Shown piece after piece: positions 53,536 to 64,000 of a stretch of DNA of 64,000 bases (the first letter of the stretch is position 1; every line of letters starts with the position of its first letter). The notes under the pieces were generated by a model, which had not been told where the DNA came from, ran no database searches, and saw nothing but the letters and a program-made list of their open reading frames with translations. A program made the translations under genes and the position numbers. The stretch comes from Euborellia annulipes (taxonomy: Eukaryota > Arthropoda > Insecta > Dermaptera > Anisolabididae): assembly GCA_023213315.1 (NCBI GenBank), contig JAKCPI010016823.1:37180-101179 (forward strand). Reading direction: 5' to 3'.

Positions 53536-54182
53536 ATATAAATATTTAGATTGTTAAAAAAAAAACATTATATATTATTAACAATTCATAATTCAATTTC
53601 TTCCGTTAATTGTTTATTTTTTAAGAAAAAAAAAAGAATGTCAACAAGTCTAGCTTCATTGTCTTTTGTGTCTGAGGGGCGTTCAAGTCTTCCATCTCTT
53701 TTTTGGCTAAATCAAGTGTTGATGTTGACACGAGTCAACACTCAACACTCTCGACTTGAAACCCGACCAACCAAGATAGAGAGAGAGAAGCGATTGCCGC
53801 CACCGATCAATTTATTACCACCACCATCACCATCCGAACCAACTAACCGACCGACCGACACACTCTCATTTTATATACACCTTAAATACAGGGTGTTTCT
53901 CTTTACTTAGTCATCATTTTTTTTTTTTTTTTAATTGACCGACTCTTGGAGAAATTAGAAATGTAATCATACCAAATTTGATAAGTAAATATTTGTTCAT
54001 CATGTTTAATTATTTCTTACATATGTTTTCTCAATGTGATACCTTTAAAGTATTGAATCTCTTTATTGCAAACCTGTCTTTCTCTATATATAAAAAAAGA
54101 GAACTCTGAAAAAATTATAAACCTAAGAATTTTTTAAAATTTTTCTTCTAGGCTCCTAGGCCATATAGGTAGTGGTTTATTA
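53536..54182. other. AT-rich stretch
   Basis: A 119-codon frame at 53551-53910 ends in a (CCGA)n-like tract. It has no domain and its start lies in poly-A, so it is not called. Confidence 0.35.
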
Positions 54183-54230
54183 AATTCCTCTTCTTTCTTC
54201 GTCTTAATCCCGCGGTGCGGGATCGGAATA
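54183..54230 (-). mobile_element. Retroposon V, end fragment
   Basis: TTCGTCTTAATCCCGCGGTG matches the right end of V in reverse. Confidence 0.6.
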
Positions 54231-54305
54231 GGGGTATTTATTTAAAATTCTCTCAATAAATTTCAAAATTTTGAAAATAACACGGCAACGTTTTGTTACA
54301 TAAAT

Positions 54306-54444
54306 CACAAGTCCATCTTGGCAGCCCCCTCCCCTCCCCCCCCCCGTCCCAGGCGGTGCAAGCCTTTGGCGCCCCTCGATACCGACATAGGCGCCCTAAC
54401 GCATCCGGCGCCCCCCGCACTCAAAGGCTAGTTACGCCGCTGCA
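54306..54444. mobile_element. GC-rich miniature-element fragment
   Basis: GGCGCCCCTCG, GGCGCCCCCC and the end AGTTACGCCGCTG are typical of hAT-type miniature elements. The left end is lost. Confidence 0.5.
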
Positions 54445-54482
54445 TTATTACAAAACTTGAATCGTATTAAAAATAATCTCTT

Positions 54483-54522
54483 TAAGTCTTTTCGGCATCT
54501 GAGGCCAATTAGACTTTTAAAT
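54483..54522 (-). mobile_element. SINE U end fragment
   Basis: AAGTCTTTTCGGCATCTGAG is the reverse complement of the end of U. Confidence 0.55.
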
Positions 54523-54557
54523 AATTTAATTATATTTACACCTACTTCATCCTTTAA

Positions 54558-54772
54558 AGGTCACTTTCCACTAGGTCGTGCCGCTGTCGTGCGATGCGTC
54601 TGCCGTAATCGCTCAGACGGACTTGCTATATAAATAGCATTGGAGGGACAGTTTCCACTAGACGTGCCGAGTCACAGCCGAGCCGTCTGCCGCTCTCCAA
54701 TGCTATTTAAATAGCAAGTCCGTTTGAGCGATTACGGCCGACGGCAGCGGCACGACCTAGTGGAAATTGGCC
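54558..54772. mobile_element. 215-bp foldback miniature element in a TTAA site
   Basis: Arms of ~88 bp from AGGTCACTTTCCACTAGG and ending CCTAGTGGAAATTGGCCT, GC-rich, highly complementary. TTAA on both sides (54554-54557, 54773-54776), as for piggyBac-type or other TTAA-targeting elements. The loop (GTTTCCACTAGACGTGCCG...CGTCTGCCG) is itself a third, partial copy of the arm. Confidence 0.85.
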
Positions 54773-54776
54773 TTAA

Positions 54777-55062
54777 CTGTTCAGGCAAAATGGTATTCTT
54801 ACATTCATGTAGGCCTAATAAAAAAAATATTCTCTTGTACTTCAGTAGAAAGATTGATGTGGCATCCATGCCGGATTATTTTTTTTACTAATATTATTTT
54901 TTGTGAAATTTTATTCGTCAAGTTCAATTTTAGTTGGTTTTAACTCATATGAGAATTTTTTTGGAACGTTCTTCAGCTTAATTAATTTTTTTAAAAACTT
55001 TTAAGTCATTTAGTCGCAATCTCTATTTATTTAAATTGATTGGTAGGCAAATTTTTGTACTT
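54777..55062. other. AT-rich stretch
   Basis: No supported feature. Confidence 0.3.
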
Positions 55063-55123
55063 AAGAAGGGAGCACCTATACCCTAGCACAAGAGGCAAGA
55101 TCTCTACCACTGTGCTACGACCC
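55063..55123 (-). mobile_element. tRNA-like SINE head, third type
   Basis: Reading -: TCGTAGCACAGTGGTAGAG (box A-like) then ATCTTGCCTCTTGTGCTAGG. Confidence 0.6.
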
Positions 55124-55705
55124 AAACAAAATATAAAACACACTTTGAAACAGTTACTCAATGACTACAGTATATTATAATCCCTTGGACGTACGACTGA
55201 CTAATCCCGAAATAAGATATCATATTTCTTTTCATTTTCAGAAATAGTCTTCTAATAAATTTTCAAAATTTCTTTTTATTTTTAACACACATAAAATGAA
55301 ACACCCAGTAGATAGCCAACTAGCTATACAATAAAAGAACACGGACGGTGAGATGTAAATTAACTAAAAGAGAGACGGATTACTTGAGAGAAAGGAGACG
55401 AAGGCATTTTGTCTTCCGGATCCGGCTATTAAAAAATAAAAATAGCACTGTTTTTATTTTCGTTCCAAAAAAAAGACATCAACATTAATCATATAGTATT
55501 TAAATGATGGGTGTCTATCAATCAAATTTATAAAAAAATTATTTTTAATGACATCATCGACAAATTTTATAATTTAAATATCATTTTAAAATGTACCTGG
55601 AGCCCCATATAGATATTAATAATTATATGGCCAAAGATGCCGAAGACTTGGAAATACTTTACTTTTTCTTATTATGATCTAATCAAAAATTTGATGTGCA
55701 CTCGG
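55124..55705. other. AT-rich stretch
   Basis: 55600-55660 resembles a decayed end of SINE U (ATGGCCAAAGATGCCGAAGA). Otherwise nothing. Confidence 0.35.
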
Positions 55706-55853
55706 GTCTTGGTGTAACGTTCTGGCCATTTGTACCAAGGGTCAGGGGTTCGCAGCCCTTCCCAGGCGCAAAATTTATTTCAATTGAATTGAATACCAAT
55801 CATTTGAAATAAATAGGGCCGGCTTGGTGTAGAGGTTAGCGTGCTGGCAACAA
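55706..55853 (+). mobile_element. SINE U copy 3 joined to a SINE T head fragment
   Basis: U-like head (GGTGTAACGTTCTGGCC; GGGGTTCGCAGCCC) and body to AATCATTTGAAATAAATAGG, then GGCTTGGTGTAGAGGTTAGC, the first ~35 bp of T. Confidence 0.65.
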
Positions 55854-55865
55854 AAAATTTTTTTT

Positions 55866-55922
55866 TACTTTATCTTACCTCAATATATATGTTAATATAT
55901 ATATATATAAATATATATATAT

Positions 55923-55954
<32 letters not shown>

Positions 55955-56590
55955 AAGTATTGGATTCATGTCAAAAATTCGATGTCGAGATTTTGATGGA
56001 TATTCACGTTTTGAGGTCCCCTGAATCCAAAAAAGTGGTTTTCGTGACATGGTCTGTCCGTGTCTGTCTGTCTGTCTGGGAACAAAATATCTCAAGAACG
56101 AAAAGAGCTAGGAGGTTGAAATTTTATATTTAAGTTAGGCACCCCCATGTGACGTGACACGAAGCTTTTAATCAAAATTGGCCAAAAAGTACTAGTACTT
56201 TACTGATGTCTTTTTCAGTTTTTTTTCGGTTTTCTCTAAATTCGCTCCAAAGATTTTTTTTTAAATTTAAAAATCAATTATGTTATAGATGCTCTTTAAA
56301 ATGTATATTCTCATTTTACCATTGAAATCTTCTGAAGACCACTTTACTCTTGTTCTTCATAGGAAAAATAGCAATTTATCCTATGGTTGCTATGGTAACA
56401 AAATATAAATATTTTCCCATACTTATAAATTTTACATCTTGAATTCATATGTTCCGTACTGTCGGAAACTAAATATATCTCAACACAAAAAATCTGGTGT
56501 GACAAGCACAGTACACTTTCAATACACTTTCTCTTGCTGAGGAGTAAGAGAAAGTTCTGTGCTGTGCGACCAGTCACACCAGATTTTTTT
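55866..56590 (+). mobile_element. Repeat A, copy 14, full length
   Basis: The 5' hairpin is enlarged by (TA)n and (GA)12 (55926-55955). The body is complete. 3' hairpin CTGGTGTGACAAGCACAGTA to GCGACCAGTCACACCAGATT. Confidence 0.85.
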
Positions 56591-57322
56591 TATTTAACAT
56601 AGAAGGCCATTTCGATCTCGTCTCTATTTATTTCAAAGTTCTAATACTTGAAGTTATGACACATTTAGATACACAAATCTCATTTTTCCTGTTTTTAAAT
56701 TATTATATCGTATCTCTGCGGAGTCAGACTATTTGAAAATTTTCTTTGCATCTCTAGACGTATATATTTACCTTATCTATCCACACCCGTGACTGAGTCA
56801 GTCAGACCGAAATTTTTTTTTATTCTAATATTTTTTTGTTGGTTTGGCCGATTTTTTGAAGTATCGGAAGTGATTTATCTCCGATACATTTTCTCTCATT
56901 TTTTTTTTTTTAACTTTCATTCATGTTTAATTCGATCATTGAGTCAATAATCAATAAATTGATAGCAGAGGCCGCCGCAACTGTGTCAATATTTTTTTTG
57001 TTAGATCACAAACATAAATCTTTGCGTGTTTCGGGCGGCTTCGCTTTTTACATCATTTTTACATGAATATCTATCGGAAGTGGCGCGGCGGTTTCAGTTT
57101 AATATTAATAATATTATTATCCCTAGAAAATCAATATTATTATCAATTCTTATGGGAAAATAGACCCCAAAGATTAAGATAATCTAACTTTAATTTAAGG
57201 ATAAAGAAAAAAAAAGACATTAAACAAACAACAATTGAGCAACGCTTATTGGTTTATTATTTAGAAAACAAACATAAACAAATTGTTTCTTAAATAAATA
57301 TTAGAAACAGAATTGTTTATTT
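56591..57322. other. AT-rich stretch
   Basis: 56995-57090 is slightly GC-richer (TTTCGGGCGGCTTCGC; AGTGGCGCGGCGG). No gene. Confidence 0.35.
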
Positions 57323-58010
57323 TTACTTTCTCTTACCTATGTATATATGTAATATATATAGAGAGAAAGTATTGGATTCATGTCAAAAATTCGATGTCGA
57401 GATTTTGATGGATCTTCACGTTTTGAGGTCCCCTGAATCCAAAAAAGTGGTTTTCGCGACATGGTCTGTCTGTGGGTGGTGGGTGGGGGTGGGTGGGTGG
57501 GGGGTGGGTGGGTGTGTGTTCAATTTTAAGCATGAAGGAATTGAGCTACGAGGTTGAAATTTGATATTTAAGTTAAACACCACCCGGGACCGGAAAAATA
57601 AGCTTTTAATCAAAATCGGCCAAAGAGTACTAGTACTTTACTGATGTACTTTTTCAGTTTTTTTCGATTTTCTCAAAATTTGCTCCAACGATTTTTTTTT
57701 AAATTCAAAAATCAATTATTTATTAGATGCTCTTTAAAATGTATATTCTCATTTTGCGATTGAAATCTTCTGAAGCACACTTTACTCTTGTACTCCATAG
57801 AAAAGATAGGAGAAATGGTTGCCATGGTAACAAAATATAAATATTTTCCCATACTTATAAATTTTACATCTGAATTCAAATGTTCCGTGCTGTCGGGAAC
57901 TAAATATATGTCGACACAAAAAATCTGGTGTGACAAGCACAGAACACAACTTTCGATTACCGAAGGTAAGAGAAAGTTGTGTGCTGTGCGCCAGTCACAC
58001 CAGATTTTTT
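57323..58010 (+). mobile_element. Repeat A, copy 15, full length
   Basis: Clean copy with a G-rich GGGTGGGTGG expansion where other copies have (TCTG)n (57475-57515). Both hairpins present. Confidence 0.88.
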
Positions 58011-58087
58011 ATATTACTACCCTGCACTATTATTTGAAATATCAATAGGGTGGGGAGTTTTAGTAACCATGGAAGGGGTCATAATTT

Positions 58088-59026
58088 TTTACTTTCTCTT
58101 ACCTATGTATAGAGTATTGAATTCATGTCAAAAATTAGATGTCCAGATTTTGATGGATATACACCCTGGTTTTCACAACATGCTCTGTCTGTTTTTTTTT
58201 TTTTTTAACATTTACACTTTTTTTCACACTCACATCCACATACACGCAATCTTCTCGGCAACTCAGGCCATATCAGACTTAAACGATACTAATATTTTAA
58301 TAATTATATATATTTGGGGTCCAGGCATTCTTATTTAAGGCATTTGGTATCCAATTAAATAAAATCATCGAACTGCCTGGGATCCGAACCCGCGCCTCTC
58401 GGTATAGAAGGTTAGCACGCTAACGCCTAGACTAAGCCCGCGGGCAGTCTGTCTGTGTTCATTTTAAAGCATGAAGGAATTGAGCTATAAAGATTGAAAT
58501 TTTATATTTTTGAACAAAATCGACCAAAGAGTATGTTATATTTGATAAGAAATAAAAGATTCGTAATGCAATTTAATTATGTTTTTAATCTCAGGGAAAA
58601 ATCATAACAATAAACAAAATATATAAATATGGCAACTATGCCACCATAACAGTACTTTACTGATGCACTATTTCAGTTTTTTTTTTTTTTTTTTTTCGAT
58701 TTTCTCAAAATTTGCCTCAACGATTTTGATTAAAATTCAAAAATTAATTATATTTTAGATGCTCTTTAAAATGTATATTCTCATTTTGTCCTTGAAATCT
58801 TCTGAAGCACACTTTACTCTTGCACTTCATTGGAAATATAAGAGAAATGGTTGCCATGGTAACAAAATTTCCTCATATTTATAAATTTTACATCTGTGTA
58901 ACATACTGTCGGAAACTAAATATATGTCGACACAAAAAATCTAGTGTGCCAAGCACAGAACACAACTTTCTATTTCCGAAAGTAAAAGAAAGTTGTGTGC
59001 TGTGCGACCAGTCACAGCAGTTTTTC
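58088..59026 (+). mobile_element. Repeat A, copy 16, split by SINE T
   Basis: 5' hairpin shortened (TACTTTCTCTTACCTATGTA directly to GAGTATTG). The body is interrupted at the CTGTCTG tract. The 3' hairpin is intact but with CACAGCAG for CACACCAG. Confidence 0.8.
58197..58447 (-). mobile_element. SINE T nested in repeat A
   Basis: Tail (T-run, CACTTTTTTTCACACTC) to tRNA-like head (GCGGGTTCGGATCCC on -; GGTTAGCGTGC...). Flanked by GTCTG-type repeats that could be the duplication, but the target is itself repetitive. Confidence 0.82.
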
Positions 59027-60235
59027 TTTAATATCTTCACGTTTTTGATCATCAAAAAATTTATATAGTATCGGTTTAACTTGTAATATTATTTATCTTC
59101 ATTGTTATTATAATCAATTTTTGATCGCGAGTCGTCGGTTAGAGTTATCCAACAACATTCCTTAATACTTTTTTCATTTGGCTTACTTATCAAGATCAAT
59201 TATACAAGACAAAAGCGTCAAAAGAAAAAAAAATCAAGTTCTTCAATCTGATGAAAACCATCTGTCAATGAAGACAACCATCTCTGGTGATAAACTAAAA
59301 TGATGATGATGTAAAAATATGTTATTTTGATTTTTTGTTGAATATATGAATTTTTTCGGACGATATGAACTTGAAAACTTATCGAAAAGCTATATTTTCT
59401 TGAGATTGAATTCTTGATCGATTCATATTTTATTCTTTGAAATTTAGCTTTGTTTAATGACTATAATCATAAGAACATTTTTTTTTCTCAAGAAATCTTT
59501 TTTTTTTGTTCTCATAATAGTTTTGAGATATATTTCACTTAATTTCAATTTGCTACTCAATTTTTTGATTATTAATTCTATTCTATTCTATTCTATTGGT
59601 TTAGAAAAATTTTGTTGTCAACATATTATCGTGTTTTTATATGCAGTTAGTTCCTCAATTCTTGCGTTTTCTCTAAGATTTAGTTTTAATTGGAAAAAAA
59701 TGCTAAATTTTCAGCAGATTTTTTATTAAATATTTGATTAAATTTTTTTTGCAGAACTTATAGCATTATTTTTAAAGTGAATTTCTCACCTCGGTGGTTA
59801 GTGAGGTAAAATCCACTGAAGAAGTGCCTTGAGGTCTCTGAAAAATTTTAATCCTAATAAGTGGAAGCGATTAATCAAACTATCAGACTGCTGTAGGCCC
59901 ATATAAATAAATTTGTAAAATTTCAAATCGATAAGTAATTATAATCCATAACACCTCTATCACGCTGATTTTTTCAATAAAATAATTTGTTTCTGAAGGA
60001 GGATATTTTGTCAAAATCCCTTATAAAGGTGTACAAAACATCACTGATTAAAATAAACAGCATGTTTCCGAAATCTACATTGATTTTATTAAATATTTTT
60101 TGAAAATTATATTGTTTTTGAATTGAAAACCTCGACATTATAATATCTGCAGTACTCTGTGAGTTTAATATAATATTGGGTTGATATTTAGAATTGCATA
60201 GAATATGTGTATTACGCATATTTTCATATTTGCAT
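59027..60235. other. AT-rich stretch
   Basis: (TTCTA)5 at 59575-59600. No supported gene. Confidence 0.35.
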
Positions 60236-60744
60236 GCGGTAATCGAAAGTTGTGTTCTGTGCTTGTCCCACCAGATTTGTGTCGACATATATTTAGTTTC
60301 CGACAGTACGACACATTAGAATTCAAGATGTAAAATTTATAAACATGGGAAAATATTTATATTTTGTTATCATGATAACCATTTCTTCTATCTTTCCTAT
60401 ATAAAATAAGAATATACATTTTAAAGAGCTTCTAAAAAATAATTGATTTTTGAATTTTAATCAAAATTGTCGTAGCAAATTTTGAGAAAATCGAATAAAA
60501 AAAAAAAAATTGGAATAGTGCATCAGTAAAGTACCTTCCACCACATCACACTCCAATACTTTCTCTCTATATAGTACTAGTCTCTACTACTAGTACTCTT
60601 CAGTCGATTTTGTTCAAAAGCTTCGTGTCACGTCTCAGGGGGTACCTAACTTAAATATGTTGCCAAAACCACTTTTTTGGACTCGGGAGTCCTCAAAACG
60701 TGTATCTCCATCAAAATCTCGACATGAATCCATTACTTTCTCTA
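60236..60744 (-). mobile_element. Repeat A, copy 17, partly rearranged
   Basis: Starts mid-hairpin (GGTAATCGAAAGTTGTGTTC). The body carries an inserted ~60 bp piece at 60536-60595 that duplicates the element's own end (CTTTCTCTCTATATAGTACT) and the flank CCACATCACACTCCA, also seen at 60912-60927. Confidence 0.7.
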
Positions 60745-60769
60745 TGGGATGTTGCTGTGAGTATCAATG

Positions 60770-60922
60770 ATTGTTATGTGGAAAACAGCAGCCAGGAAGG
60801 TATCATCTATTTAATAAAACAGACTCGTTAAACAGCGCAATTAAATTAACCGAAACGTTTTGTTAAGCAGTCTGTTTTATTAAATAGAGACTACCTTCCT
60901 GGCTGCTGTCCTCCACATCACA
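60770..60922. repeat. Foldback element with CAGCAGCCAGGAAGG arms
   Basis: Arms 60786-60825 and 60869-60908 nearly perfect (CTATTTAATAAAACAGACT). Outer extension TGATGTGGA. Loop holds AACCGAAACGTTTTG, the motif shared with the other foldbacks. Confidence 0.8.
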
Positions 60923-60924
60923 CT

Positions 60925-61317
60925 CCAAAATTTCTCTCTCTATATAAACATATATAGGAAAGTTAAATGCTAGATTTTATGAAGACAAGAGAAAGTGGTC
61001 AGAAGATTTCAAGCAAAAGAGAATATCATTGAAAGAGATAAAAATAATTGATTTTGAATTAAAAAATCGTTTAGAATTTAGAAAATCGAAAAAACGAAAA
61101 GTCAGTAAATATAGTCTTGGCATTTTTTAAAAGATTTGCGTAGGGGGTGTCAACTAAATATAAAATTTCAACCTCCTACTCAATTTCGAAAATGAAACAC
61201 AGAAAATGTCGGAAAACATTTTGTTCAGGGAAACGGAAATCCATCAAAATTCGACATCGAATTTGATAAAAATATTTTTCTCTTATATATTAATATATAA
61301 AGGTGAGAAAGAAAATA
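60925..61317 (-). mobile_element. Repeat A, copy 18, deletion-riddled
   Basis: Follows the body of repeat A in order, but with dozens of 1-3 base deletions and few substitutions (e.g. ATCGTTTAGAATTTAGAAAA). Compare the alpha units at 5880-6600. Confidence 0.7.
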
Positions 61318-61490
61318 TAAATGTCATTACAAATGAACGATTAGGTGTGGAATTTTTCTATATAAATAAATAAATAAATAAATAACAAGTCTTGTAATAT
61401 TGATGGCCTTATTACTTTTTGAAGAAACCAATTTTCGGAAATCTATCTCTCTCTTTTCAATATATGCTAATATCAAATTGCTCTAGAGAG
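61318..61490. other. AT-rich stretch with (AAAT)n
   Basis: (AAAT)6 near 61362-61383 and a GAGA run at about 61485-61498. Confidence 0.4.
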
Positions 61491-61519
61491 AGAGAGAGAT
61501 ATGATCGGGATTATCGATG

Positions 61520-61760
61520 ATTCGGGGCTTTTGGATCCCAAGCTTAGTCACGCTTGGGATGCATTAAGGGGCTGGCAAGAGAGAAAGAGAGAGAGGGTCG
61601 TGTGTGTTTCGGTTCATTGAAGGTGCATGCAGGTGTCAGGACAAATCACGCCACGAGCCATCGCTCGCCCCCTTAAGACACGTGACTCAGCAGCAGCAGA
61701 AGGGAGCCTTTTTATTTTTGCACCCTCACATTGAAATATCATACTCGTGTGGGTGTGGGT
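61520..61760. promoter_or_regulatory. Unique GC-richer island with E-box/ARE
   Basis: Inverted repeat ATCCCAAGC/GCTTGGGAT (61536-61560), GA-rich run, CACGTG E-box at 61679-61684 overlapping TGACTCAGCA at 61683-61692 (matches the antioxidant-response/Maf consensus TGACNNNGCA), then a TTTTTATTT AT-box. Enhancer or promoter function is inferred only. Confidence 0.35.
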
Positions 61761-62737
61761 TGTTTGATATTTAAGGTAAATGACACACAGATCATTCATA
61801 AACGAGAGAACATAAGTTCGGTTCTCGTTTTATTTACAATTAATGAATAAATATGAATGTAGTATGAATTTCTAATCTGCTTGCTTTTTCATAAACAAAA
61901 GTTTAAGTGGAAAAGGGAATATCAATGAGTGCTGCAATTATTCTCTTCTTCTTCTTCAAAAATTTGAATTTTTAATTAATTACTTCCTCTTGCTATATAA
62001 GTGAATATCTAGAGAGAAAGTATTGCATTCATGTCAAAAATTCGGGATTTTGCTGACGTGTTGAGGCCCCTGAATCCTCTTTGTGAATAAAATAAATACT
62101 GTAGGCCTGTTCGTTTCGCTTGCAATTGCAGTATAATTTATACATTTTGTTCTCCAATCTCTATATAAAATTTTTCTCCCTATGACTCTGAAATAAATAA
62201 AGACGGGGTCTAAATGGCCTCAGATGCCAAAAAATACGTTAAAAAAATTTAAAAAATTAAAAAAAAATTACATGTTGGATTCTCAAGTGCTACTGGAAAC
62301 TAAATATATATCGACACAAACTTTGGAGGGGCAAGCACACCAAAAATTTCAATTATCGAAGGAAAGTGAAAGTTGGGACTAATCGCAGCAAATATTTTTT
62401 GGTATATTTTCCCGATATTTCTTTCGTCTTTCCTAGAGCCTTAATCTAAAATTATCGCATTTGCCCCCCCCCCCCCCTTCAAGGGCTCTGATTTTTTTTA
62501 AATTTTATATTATTCTAAATAATATATTTCAAAATATATCTCCGAGTATATAAATAAACTGTATTTGAAAATTAAACAATTAGGCTTAATTAAATTATAT
62601 ATCTTTTGGACAAATTTGAGAACCTATTTGTATGGAAATTAAAAAAATAAAATGAAAGTTTGCCCCCCCCCCCCCTCCAAGAAAAAGTTGAAATGGTGCC
62701 ACTGATCGCATTGCGTCTACTTTAGTCCCTCCATCCA
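61761..62737. other. AT-rich stretch with small fragments
   Basis: 61983-62080: decayed start of repeat A (AGAGAGAAAGTATTGCATTC). 62185-62245: end of SINE U (GACGGGGTCTAAATGGCC). 62285-62395: decayed repeat A hairpin. 62460-62706: C-run element ending AAATGGTGCCACTG, a relative of the 43060 element. Confidence 0.5.
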
Positions 62738-63030
62738 GGGGGAGCGTACAAGAATTACGTAACGCAATTTGGGGGGGAGGGGGACTCGTAAAAGGTTACC
62801 ATGCGTTACAGAGGGGGGGTTGAACAACGCGTTACGTAACTGGTATTTTAGCGACTTTCCGATACTTTGCTCAACATAGTTGTGACATTTAGATAAAAAT
62901 GGTCACTTGAGCGTTACGTTACGTCTAGGGGGGGGGGGTTCTGAAAATTGTTACGGTGCGTTACATGGGGGAGGAGGGGGTCAAAAATCTTCAAAAATTG
63001 CGTTACGTAATACTTGTACGCGGGGGGGGG
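62738..63030. mobile_element. Miniature element with GCGTTACGTAA motifs
   Basis: Ends AGCGTACAAGAATTACGTAA and TTACGTAATACTTGTACGC, inverted. Interior has further GCGTTAC/GTAACGC copies and G-runs. No target duplication seen. Confidence 0.75.
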
Positions 63031-63059
63031 TTTTGGGGGGGGGGGGGGGGGGGGGTCCC

Positions 63060-63245
63060 CAGGGCCGGAACTACTAGATTTTTTAGGGGGGGGCAAAATT
63101 TAATTTGCCCCTCCTTAAAGTTTTCTATACAAAATTCATATCATTTTACCTTTTTTTTAGTAAATCTTTCTTTAATTGCCGTCCCCTGATATCTGCTTCC
63201 CGGGGCACATGCACCGACTGCCCCCCCCCCCTAGATCCGGCCCTG
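63060..63245. mobile_element. hAT-type miniature element (CAGGGCCGG ends)
   Basis: CAGGGCCGGAACTACTAG and CTAGATCCGGCCCTG are inverted. Interior has G/C-runs. Directly next to the previous element through a long G-run. Confidence 0.7.
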
Positions 63246-64000
63246 CCTCTATCGTATTATAATAAGTTAAATAAAATAAAAAATAAAAGAATTAAATTTA
63301 CCATTAAAAAAAAATCGTCGCCTATTGATTTTGAGAGGCAACACCAAAACAAACACGAGAGAGAGGCCTCTCTCTCTCTCTCTCTCTTGAGGGTCCAGAA
63401 ATGGAATAAAAAAAAATTCGAGGGAGATAAAGGTTAACAAAAAATGAAATATGGTCTTAAAAAATCGTAAAAGTTATTTTAATTTCAATTTTAAAATAAA
63501 AAGTGAGTTTATCTTTTAAAAAAATATTTTTTTTATTACCAATTCAGAAATAAATAGAAAGAAAAAAAAAAAAAATTGCTATTAAATAAATCAAATTGAT
63601 AAAAAAAAAATAATATATTATGACGTTAAGATAAGATAATATTTTTTAAATATTTATTTTGGACCACAGTGAAGGGGATAAATACGTATTTAAATTCATT
63701 TATATATAGTCTATGGTTTTATTATCAGATTATAAAAATAAATAAATAGACGCTAATCCTGGCATCGCCTGCACTCCCAATATGCGGGCCGCCGAGAGCT
63801 TAACCGGGGCTTAATTATTTTCTCTGTCCGATAGTCTGTGACTTATGATTCTCAACCTTTTTTCATTCGTCCACCTTATTTTTGTATCTTTTCTTTCTAA
63901 TATAAAAGTAAATTCCAGCTTTGAAAGTACTAGTACTTTACTGATGTAATTTTTCAGTTTTTTTGCACCAACTATTTTGATTAAAATTATTATTATTATT
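63246..64000. other. AT-rich stretch to window end
   Basis: (CT)n at about 63370-63387 and a small GC patch at 63750-63800. The last ~80 bases (GTACTAGTACTTTACTGATG) start another repeat A body that leaves the window. No gene. Confidence 0.45.

Noticed and set aside
53551..53910. 119-codon frame
   Set aside because: Starts in poly-A, ends in a CCGA-type simple tract, no domain, no homologous pattern recognised.
57475..57515. Telomere-like or G-quadruplex array (GGGTGGGTGG)
   Set aside because: Local variant of the simple repeat inside repeat A, only ~40 bp.
63030..63056. G-runs as a regulatory G-quadruplex
   Set aside because: Junction of two miniature elements; such long G-runs may be base-calling or slippage products.

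Overview
This is nuclear DNA from an animal with a large, AT-rich, repeat-filled genome, most likely an arthropod and probably an insect. The evidence is the absence of dense coding sequence, tRNA-derived SINEs, a mariner remnant, many hAT-type miniature elements, a LINE reverse-transcriptase tail of the type seen in insects, and splice and promoter signals of animal type. The repeat spectrum made me think of a hemipteran such as a planthopper, but I cannot establish the species from the sequence. No complete protein-coding gene is visible.

Layout. 1-10018 is a composite satellite. It alternates a ~280-300 bp unit ('alpha', ending in an A-tract), the 3' end of a LINE ('beta', with the last ~120 codons of a reverse transcriptase and a poly-A tail) and the same ~300 bp flank ('gamma'). 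Parts of it (1-650 and about 5880-6600) look like badly resolved assembly. 10019-50400 is intron-like or intergenic AT-rich DNA packed with small elements. The main family is a ~650 bp element with a hairpin at both ends ('repeat A', about 18 full or broken copies). There are also tRNA-derived SINEs ('T'), a second tRNA-like SINE ('U'), a retroposon with long target duplications ('V'), a SINE-like repeat ('W'), hAT and mariner-type miniature elements, foldback elements and short minisatellites. Nesting gives relative ages: mariner, hAT, SINE T and retroposon V have each inserted into repeat A, and an hAT element has inserted into SINE T. 51478-64000 continues in the same style.

Possible host-gene signals. 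(i) On the + strand at 50.4-51.5 kb there are two promoter-like GC-richer islands ~1 kb apart. Each has a CRE-like site, a GC box and a CCAAT box, and each is followed by a short ATG-led exon with a good splice donor. Both donors leave the same codon phase (1), so they may be alternative first exons of one gene whose remaining exons lie beyond the window; the second encodes a possible signal peptide. (ii) On the - strand near 15.9 kb there is a TATA box followed by a non-coding first exon ending in a perfect donor. (iii) At 26.7 kb (+) an acceptor runs directly into a donor, with another donor 78 nt downstream. This is the layout of a recursive splice site and suggests that a very long intron crosses the window.

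Other unusual sequence. A hammerhead-ribozyme-like motif with complementary stem I and a minimal stem III lies at 35944-35986 (-), and a weaker relative at 47395-47443 (+). A ~670 bp palindrome lies at 39041-39713, next to a short repeat with two full CRE palindromes. Repeat A and SINE T are joined at the same point at several loci, which suggests a composite mobile unit.
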